This document shows positions 57,521-64,000 of a stretch of DNA of 64,000 bases, piece after piece. The stretch's first letter is position 1. Each line of letters begins with the position of its first letter. A program made the position numbers and the translations under genes. Source of the DNA: Fremontodendron californicum (lineage: Eukaryota; Streptophyta; Magnoliopsida; Malvales; Malvaceae); contig JAULJL010000003.1 in assembly GCA_030761205.1 (NCBI GenBank), positions 33,328,301 through 33,392,300 on the forward strand, given 5' to 3'. Below the pieces are notes generated by a model. That model ran no database searches, had not been told where the DNA came from, and saw nothing but the letters and a program-made list of their open reading frames with translations.

Positions 57521-58168
57521 ATGGAAAGCACTTCGTCCCAGCGCATTAAAAAAATTTGTGTCTTTGGAGGTGCTTATCCAGGGAAAAATAACATATTCGC
57601 TGATGAAGCCATAAGAGTTGGAGTAATACTTGCCCAACAAAAGATCCAGTTGATTTATGGAGGCGGTAGTACGGGTTTAATGGGAGCAGTCGCTACAGCA
57701 GCACACGCCGGAGGAAGTCCAGTTCTAGGAATCGTGCCAAAACTATTCACAGATTTTTGTGGACCTACCGTGGGTAAGGAAATACAAGTCTGGAGTATCC
57801 CTGAACGGATAACAATCATGTACCATTCTGCCGATGCATTCATTGCTTTACCAGGAGGTCTGGGTACATTGGAAGAAATAGCTTGCGTGGCTTCTTGGTC
57901 ATCTTTGGTCACAAATAAGAAACCCATTGGTTTGCTTAATATTAATGGTTATTTTAGTAATTTGCTTTCATATTTAGATAATGCTGTGGATAATGGATTC
58001 ATGTTTTCAGAGGCAAGGAGAACCATAATTTCTGCTACAACCATTGAAGATTTACTCAAAAAGCTCCAAGCTTATGAGTATTTACCTGCTACGGTTGTTT
58101 CGCAAACGCTCGGAAAAAGAAAAAGAGATATGGACGAGCAAGGAGTGGATTGCACTCTGTCTTTGTGA
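57521..58168 (+). CDS. LOG: LOG-type cytokinin riboside 5'-monophosphate phosphoribohydrolase (element B copy)
   Basis: A 215-residue single-exon frame, intact. Motifs: KICVFGGAYPGKNNIF (11-26), YGGGSTGLMG (46-55), PERITIMYHSADAFIALPGG (94-113) with R96 in the place of the catalytic arginine, PGGLGTLEE (111-119) with the catalytic-type glutamate, KKPIGLLNINGYF (133-145). The usual lysine after that arginine (RK in LOG proteins) is isoleucine here, so activity is not certain. The C-terminal GKRKRDMDEQGVD tail is short and basic. It matches the element A copy except for nine residues, and at G52 and E95 this copy keeps the family-like residue. The ATG follows the fusion ORF stop by 275 bases. 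It could be expressed from a private promoter, by reinitiation or by splicing. Possible effect if expressed: local release of active cytokinin. Confidence 0.88.
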   Translation: MESTSSQRIKKICVFGGAYPGKNNIFADEAIRVGVILAQQKIQLIYGGGSTGLMGAVATAAHAGGSPVLGIVPKLFTDFCGPTVGKEIQVWSIPERITIMYHSADAFIALPGGLGTLEEIACVASWSSLVTNKKPIGLLNINGYFSNLLSYLDNAVDNGFMFSEARRTIISATTIEDLLKKLQAYEYLPATVVSQTLGKRKRDMDEQGVDCTLSL

Positions 58169-59913
58169 CAGTATCTAACATTTTGTTTGTTGTGTCTCAG
58201 TTATAATAAGTGGTTAGCAACCTCTGCAGGTAATATCTCCTAAATTATACCTTTAAAATTTGACATTGGGGACAATGTCATATTTTAGTAGGGGGTAAGG
58301 GACATATTTTGCTAATTAAAAAAAAAAAAAATTGTTGTGTTTTAAGACATTTAGAAGTATTCATTCTGAACAAGGTCTGAGTAAGGGAGACTTGAGACAT
58401 ACCTTGTCAGTTTGATTTAATCTTCTTCAAAAAAAAAAAAAAAAAAAAAAAGCATGTTTAGACTTAGTGTGTTTTAGTTACTTTCAATACTATAATGAGA
58501 TATGAATTGCATAAGTCTAAAACAGATTTATTAGTGAGAAGATTTTCATGAGAATTGAGCTTGATATCAACCTTTTTATGAGCCAATGTTAATATGATAT
58601 GTTGATTGAGAAAGAAGCATGTTTAGACTTAATCTGACTTGTATAATCATCCTTGTGAGTTTTTGAGCCTATAATGATTGATGCATTATACAAATCAATC
58701 TAATTTCTTTCTTGAGTGCTCTTATGATTACATGATTCTCTAGAACTTGCTTTAAACCGTTTGATACTATATTGATACATGTGACAACATGAATATGATA
58801 GAGGCATTAGGATTATAACCAGAGCCAAACAGCCATCCCTTATTAATGTTCTAAGAGAACATCCCCACTAGTGAGCCAATTTGAGCCTACATTAAATATG
58901 CTGTTTTATTGGTAACCACAACTTACACCTAGCCTAAATATACTTATATCCTTACCCTTGTTCTAAAGATGGATTTTTATATTTTGAGACATATTAAAAA
59001 AAAAAATAAGGGATATTTTTAGTTGAAAATTTGGGTTAGAAACAAAAGATAAGTGTGGGGGAAGAAAAGAAAAGAAAAAGTCAAGAAAAAAAAAAGGGAT
59101 CATTGTCAAATACATTCCCATATTAAAAAAAAAAATTCTTCTCTTGAACTTCTAGAAAAAGATGTTACAAAGTTGGTTAGAATGATGCAAAGGCTCAACA
59201 TGAATATTTAGCCTATGTTATTATGTGCTTTATAAGAGTTTTGAGAAGTTTTATTTGTACGATCTTATTATGTCTCTAAAATCTATGAACTCTTTGGAAC
59301 CTTTGTGATATCTTTATCCTTTTGTTCTTTAACCACATTATAACCCTTTGGCCCCATTACAACCTTGAATAAAGACCTCTTGATTTATGAAGTTGTATGA
59401 TCTAAATAGTGGAGAATAGGTGGACAAGCAAGCATATGGTAGAAGTGTTTTCATGAGATTGATTGAGTGTAAACACTTTACCACTACTTTAAAGAGTGAA
59501 AATCAAGAGAGTATCCCATGTGAGAGGTTGAGATTAAGTTGAATATGCACTATTTTGATTGAAATATGTTATGTTAATATTGGCTTAACTCAAACTATTT
59601 ACATTCAAGCAAGATTTTTTGTGAATTTCTTTAAGCTATTGATTAGTTTTTAAGACTTGTCCAATGATTATCTCTAATTTATATTGGAAGGATTAGTTAT
59701 AATTATTATTTTTAGTTTTTCTTATGTCTTCAATGTTTGTGGGTATCGTTCTAGCAAACCCTCACGAGACTAAACTCGTCCACTAAGGACACCTAGGGAT
59801 TTAAAGGCTTGTGTCACATGCTAAGTGCCACCGTGATTTCCTACGAAAATGGATTAGATTAGATTTTCTTATTTTATTTTTATTGAGTCGTTGCTAGGGA
59901 CTAGCAACAATCT
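58169..59913 (+). other. 3' non-coding region of element B
   Basis: No gene. It starts with tgacattggggacaatgtca (58261), a phrase widely seen downstream of pol in plant Athila/Tat-type elements. Poly-A runs at 58319 and 58431. A further G tract (aagtgtgggggaag) at 59051. Homologous to 16933-18854 of element A. Confidence 0.75.
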
Positions 59914-59926
59914 AAGTGTGGGGGTG
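59914..59926 (+). other. polypurine tract of element B
   Basis: AAGTGTGGGGGTG, abutting the 3' LTR. Identical to that of element A. Confidence 0.85.
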
Positions 59927-61433
59927 TGATAACTCGTATAATTATATAGTTCTTAGTTATGTTTTATTATTGTTTTGTGTCAAATACGAGTTATTATTGC
60001 TTAGTCTACTTGTGTTTATGATCTTTTATATTTTTATGTAATTTGGTGTTTTTCATGAGTTTCTTTGAGTGATTTCAGATTACTAGGTTAAATCAAGAAT
60101 TAAGGGCAAATCCAATTCAGTTCCAGTTCCGACACCTTTTGCCATATCAGCTATATCTGGAGTTTCACTGAAGCAATAAGGCTGAAATTTTAACAGTGCA
60201 AAGTTAAGAGGCATATCTATCTTTTTCATGTTTTACACTTCTTGAAACGGAGTCGTTTTCCCTACCGAAATCAACCATCAAGTTGGCTGATGTGCAATGA
60301 CGTCTGTTCTGCACCGTTTTGGTATTTTGACCATATCTTCCGATCCACATGAGCAAATGATCTGATTCCAACGGCTATGGATCCGTAACGGATAGGGGCA
60401 TATTTTTCTAGAAGACCATTTGATCAGATCGAGCCTCCAATATTGACAAAATCGACCATCAAGCTGGCTGATCAGAATTGTCATACAATATGACGAAAAT
60501 TGTTAGAAAAATGCACCCACCTATTATACCTACCTTTGAAATTTATAAAGCTTGTCTCTTGTCATTTAGCTCTCCAAAATATGTATAAATAGAGGGCCTT
60601 GGATGAGTATTGGACACATTGATACATTGGTAGGATATTAGCCATTGTAATAAAATTCTCTAAGTTTTCTTCTTCTTTCCTTTCTCTAGTTTTCTTTTTT
60701 ATTTACTTATGCTTCTTACATTTCTTTTCATTTTATTCATATCTAGTATGTGTTGCTAATCATATTGTTGAGGTGATGAGGTGAAGCTCTTGGTAAATGC
60801 TAAGGTTAGTCTCTTAAACATGAGCTAAAATGAATCATCATTTATAAACACTTGTATAGATAATATTTTCTTTTGGTTTAAAATCATACTTGCAAAGTAG
60901 AGATCTTGATTCATTATTGACAATGAAAATGGCACAGTAAATGCTTGGTTTCATAACCTTGATTTGTTGTAGACATATACCTTGGCATAAGGAATGCTTG
61001 GACTCTTTTTATGAGTTTTGAGGACACCAAATGAACATAATATCATATGCTATGGACGTTGGACAATTTGGACTGAATTGCTAAACCTTCCGATTGGAAC
61101 CTCCCTTATGTGTGGATTTCAATTGTGTAATAAAACAAGATTAATCTTAGCATAACACCAAGAGTGGATTCTCTAACCTCAACATCCTTTCTTATTGTTT
61201 TTTATATCTGGTTTAATTGCTTTTATGTTATTTTGTTTATTTTGTTCTCTAATATCTTGTTTACTTTCTTTGTTATTGATTCCCTAATATCTTGTTTATT
61301 TTCTTTTTCATATATATTTATAAACTTATACTTACTAGTACGCTTCCCTGTGGTTCGACCTCGGACACCCGAGAATTTATTACTTGAACATAACCTGCAC
61401 TTGGGTTTACAACTCTTAATTGAGTCTCCATCA
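59927..61433 (+). repeat. 3' LTR of element B (1507 bp)
   Basis: Same length as the 5' copy. Visible differences include tttcgatcc/ttccgatcc, actgataggga/acggatagggg, aaagcgacc/aaatcgacc, actagtata/acttgtata and gattttttg/gatttgttg. Confidence 0.95.
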
Positions 61434-61724
61434 TGTCTCGTGAGCATAAAACATGCATCTGACATCATTATCATCTTCAAGTGGAAATGTTCTATATCGG
61501 ACATATCCTTCATCAATAGAAAGATGATGCCTATACTTAATCTTTGAAACTCTTTTGCTATTTCCAGCTTTAATTTTTGTATGAATTTGCAGCTTCAGTT
61601 CCTCTAATGTGACGTCTTCATCAACACGAAAGCTTATAGGACGTTTACAATCAAAGGTAGCACCTTCGTCAGTATTATGAATTTGGCCATTATAGTAGAC
61701 CAATGCAATCACTCTGTTGCTCAT
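61434..61724 (-). pseudogene. MULE transposase N-terminal exon, separated by element B
   Basis: Starts MSNRVIALVYYNGQI and continues through FRVDEDVTLEELKLQIHTKI to ...FYAHET at the insertion site. This is the ubiquitin-like/PB1-like N-terminal domain common in plant MULE transposases. The last codons fall in the duplicated TGTCT, and the same frame resumes at 52732. Confidence 0.85.
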
Positions 61725-61885
61725 GTTGTTTAGTAATGAAACTGGGAAGGATGAGAATGGAGGTATTATCACTCAGCAAAAGAAAGAAGAAATAGAGAAG
61801 GATGAGAATGAGAATGAGGAGGTATTAGCACTCAGAAAAAATCTCATTGAAAAACTGTATATATATGGGAGCGATGCCCATGCTC

Positions 61886-62330
61886 TTATAATAGATTGAT
61901 CCAATTCCTAAGGGTAACCTCAACAAAGACTTTGCCATAACGAGAGCGTGCATTTTCTAAATTGACAGCCCCCATTTTTAGTTCAAGATATTCCAATGCC
62001 TCCGTTCTTACAGCCCTTTCGAGAAAAGGAGATTCCCCAAAAATTTGGATTAAGCGATCATCTGGTTCGCTAAGAAGGAGATTAAAAAGCTGGTCCTGTA
62101 AATTTGCTTTCAATTCTAGCACAGTAATGTCGAAGATCTCGTTGGATAGAGCACTGTGATAGTGCTGAATGTTGATGGCCTAGTTGAGATTGTCTCTAAC
62201 CAACGTTTCGTATTCACCTACGTTAAGTTGAGGAGGCAACCAATCGATTAATCGGCTTTCGAGTAAGCGGATACGGGCATACAATTCTATTTCCAAGTTG
62301 GGGTCTTGATTCCCAAAATACTGCTATAGT
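61886..62330 (-). pseudogene. unrecognised ORF remnant next to the MULE transposase
   Basis: On the minus strand a frame runs from about 62320 (LEIELYARIRLLESRLIDWL, then PPQLNVGEYETLVRDNLN), meets a TAG near 62175, and continues IFDITVLELKANLQDQLFNL ... VEVTLRNWINLL to 61886. It looks like a real, helix-rich coding sequence by composition, with one internal stop. I do not recognise the family. It could be a second MULE gene or a captured host fragment. Confidence 0.45.
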
Positions 62331-62509
62331 AGGTATTGTAAACCTTCATCAGTTTTATGAATTTATAATGGTTCATTGTGTTGTACCGGATGACAAATCC
62401 CATCTTTTGTACAGGATGGAATCTGATTCCCATTTTCTGGCTAGGGTTAATTGACTGAAAAACTGATAACTCATTCAATGCAAAACCTGATGATAAATCC
62501 CATCCTTCG

Positions 62510-62965
62510 TACCGGACTGTCCAATAGTCCCATCCATTGCAGAAGGAATCCAATTCCAATATTTTCTGCAACATTTGATTGACTGGAGAATAGCTGAAAT
62601 CTATCTCTAACCCTAAATCATTAGTCTCATCCATTGCAGAATGAATCCAATTCCAATATTTTCTGCAGCATTTGATTGACTAAAAAATAGCTAAAACATA
62701 TCCTTAACCCTAAATCATTAGTCTCATCCATTGCAGAAATAATCTAATTTCAATATTTTCTGCAGCATTTGATTGACTGAAAAATAGCTGAAACCCTAAC
62801 CCTAAATCTGGTCAATAGTCCCATCCATTGCAGAAGGAATCCAATTCCAATATTTTCTGCAGTATTTGATTGACTAAAAAATAGCTGAAACCTATCTCTA
62901 ACCCTAAATCATTAGTCTCATCCATTGGAGAAGGAATCCAATTCCAATATTTTATGCAGCATAAA
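62510..62965. repeat. ~97-bp tandem repeat in the right end of MULE-2
   Basis: Five units marked by catccattgcagaaggaatc at about 62531, 62628, 62725, 62822 and 62919. Each also has caatattttctgcagcattt, gattgactgaaaaatagctg and ctaaccctaaat. The minus-strand frame overlapping it (62287-62634) is not supported as a gene. Confidence 0.9.
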
Positions 62966-63739
62966 ATTATATAAATTTAATATAAGAAATTAATTTTTAA
63001 TTTGTATAAATTTAATATAAGAAATCAAATTTTAATTTATATAAAATTTAAATAAGAAATCAATTTTTAATTTTTATAAAATTTAAATTAGAAATAAAAT
63101 TTTATTTTATATACAATTTAAATAAGAAATAAAAATTTTCTAAATAAAATTTTAATAAGAAATAAAATTTTATTTTATATAAAATTTAAATAAGAAATAT
63201 TTTTTATATATAATTTTAATAAGAAATATTTTTTTAAAAATTTTAATAAGAAATAAAATTTTATTTTTTATATAAAATTAAAATAATAAAATAAATTTTA
63301 TTTTTTATAAAGTTTCAATAAAAATTAAATTTTACTTTTTATAAAATTAAATAAATTATAGAATTTTTGTATATATATTTTTTAAAAAATAAAAACAAAC
63401 CAAGGTATTTTTTTATACCCTTTTGTTACAGATCTCACATATAAAATTTAAATAAGAAATGAAATTTTAATTTATAACTAGTTTAATTAAGAAAAAAATG
63501 TTTTTTATATTTAAATAAGAAATACATTTTTTATATAAAATTTTAATAAGAAATAAAAAAATTATAAAAATTTTAATAAGAAATAAAATATTATTTTTTA
63601 TAAAATTAAAATAATAAATTTTATTTTTTAAAATAAAAAATTATAATATTCTCTTATATTATTTTAAAAAATTAAAAAACAAACGAAGGTAATTTTTTAT
63701 ACCCTTTTGCAATTTTTAAATTTAAAATACAAAATTTTA
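62966..63739. other. AT-rich subterminal repeats of MULE-2
   Basis: Many imperfect copies of aataagaaataaaattttat and tataaaatttaaataagaaa, with almost no G or C. No gene. Confidence 0.7.
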
Positions 63740-64000
63740 AAAAGAATTTGTAATTTTTTTAAACGGTTATAAATTAAAATTTAACTAAAAAAATAAGAAA
63801 ATACCAAGAGAAATTGCCACCCCATGGCGATTTCTTTTGGTATTTTTTTAAAAATTTACGTTGAAAAATTAATGAAGATGACGATTTTTCAATTAATTTT
63901 AGAATCAGTGAATTTTAAAATTTAATTTAAAAATAATAATAAAAAATAAAACAGCATAACAAAATCAAAAGTATATAAGAAAAAAAAAAAAAAAAAAAAA
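63740..64000 (-). repeat. MULE-2 right terminal inverted repeat
   Basis: Inverted partner of 46880-47160. It is followed by a poly-A run that reaches the window end, so the terminus may lie outside. Confidence 0.65.

Larger units (their letters stand above)
52733..61433 (+). mobile_element. element B: LTR retrotransposon with Gag-protease-Cys-rich fusion and LOG
   Basis: Flanked by TGTCT (52728-52732, 61434-61438). The LTRs of 1507 bp begin TGATAACTCG and end CTCCATCA. Primer site TGGCGCCGTTGCCGGGGA at 54246-54263 (tRNA-Asp) and purine tract AAGTGTGGGGGTG at 59914-59926. Order: leader, a 947-residue Gag-protease-Cys-rich ORF, a 215-residue LOG ORF, long 3' non-coding. No reverse transcriptase, RNase H or integrase. 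By eye the LTRs differ at roughly eight sites, so insertion was very recent, probably later than the decay of the MULE transposase it interrupts. Confidence 0.93.
46880..64000. mobile_element. MULE-2 with plant mobile domain gene and transposase (runs off the window)
   Basis: The left arm at about 46880-47160 and the right arm at about 63740-63985 are inverted copies. The pair taccaagggaaatcgccatgg (left) and its right counterpart taccaaaagaaatcgccatgg (minus strand) are the best-matched parts, followed on both sides by ttagttaaatttta. Between them lie a PMD gene (plus) and a MuDR-type transposase (minus), the latter split by element B. Without B the element is about 8.4 kb. The exact outer end on the right is at or past the window edge, so the target duplication cannot be checked. 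Confidence 0.75.

Noticed and set aside
14877..61433. Elements A and B as one segmental duplication
   Set aside because: They have different target duplications, LTR lengths, gag regions and orientations, so they are independent insertions.
62287..62634. 115-codon minus-strand frame
   Set aside because: Half of it lies in a ~97-bp tandem repeat and it shows no recognisable domain.

Overview
This is plant nuclear DNA, most likely from an angiosperm (eudicot) with a large, repeat-rich genome. It is AT-rich and spliced genes have plant-type introns. Nearly all of it is transposable elements nested inside one another; I found no intact ordinary host gene. The species cannot be fixed from the sequence.

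Layout. 1-2690: fragments of an Ogre/Tat-type LTR retrotransposon with two kinds of minisatellite. 2691-10527: AT-rich intergenic DNA with two foldback MITEs (3634-4187 with a 10-bp target duplication; 10032-10292), one complete non-autonomous Helitron (5679-7095, minus strand, full of a ~120-bp satellite) and two further Helitron-like 3' ends. 10528-46836: a Pack-MULE with a perfect 9-bp target duplication (TTGTTATTT), carrying broken pieces of histone H2A and of OSGEP/Kae1. Inside it sits a giant LTR element (14277-43989, minus strand, TSD CCTGT) with 5.08-kb LTRs, a tRNA-Arg primer site, two gag-derived regions and no pol: an Ogre-like non-autonomous element. One of its LTRs is interrupted by a further LTR retrotransposon, element A (14877-24026, minus strand, TSD ATATC). 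From about 46880 to the window end lies a second MULE with a degenerate plant-mobile-domain gene and a degenerate MuDR-type transposase pointing opposite ways. Its transposase gene is split by another LTR retrotransposon, element B (52733-61433, plus strand, TSD TGTCT).

The most interesting object is the family of A and B. Both use a tRNA-Asp primer site and have nearly identical LTRs (recent insertions). Both lack reverse transcriptase, RNase H and integrase, and in their place carry the same two-gene cassette: a small basic Cys-rich zinc-finger-like protein followed by an intact intronless 215-residue LOG-type (cytokinin riboside 5'-monophosphate phosphoribohydrolase) reading frame. In B the Cys-rich module is fused in frame to Gag-protease, giving a 947-residue protein. 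In A it is a separate 178-residue ORF. A and B differ in LTR 3' part, leader and gag, yet keep the cassette open. My inference is a non-autonomous, trans-mobilised retrotransposon family that traded pol for a hormone-activation enzyme and a nucleic-acid-binding-type protein.

Order of events from nesting: Pack-MULE, then Ogre-like element, then A; and MULE-2, then B.
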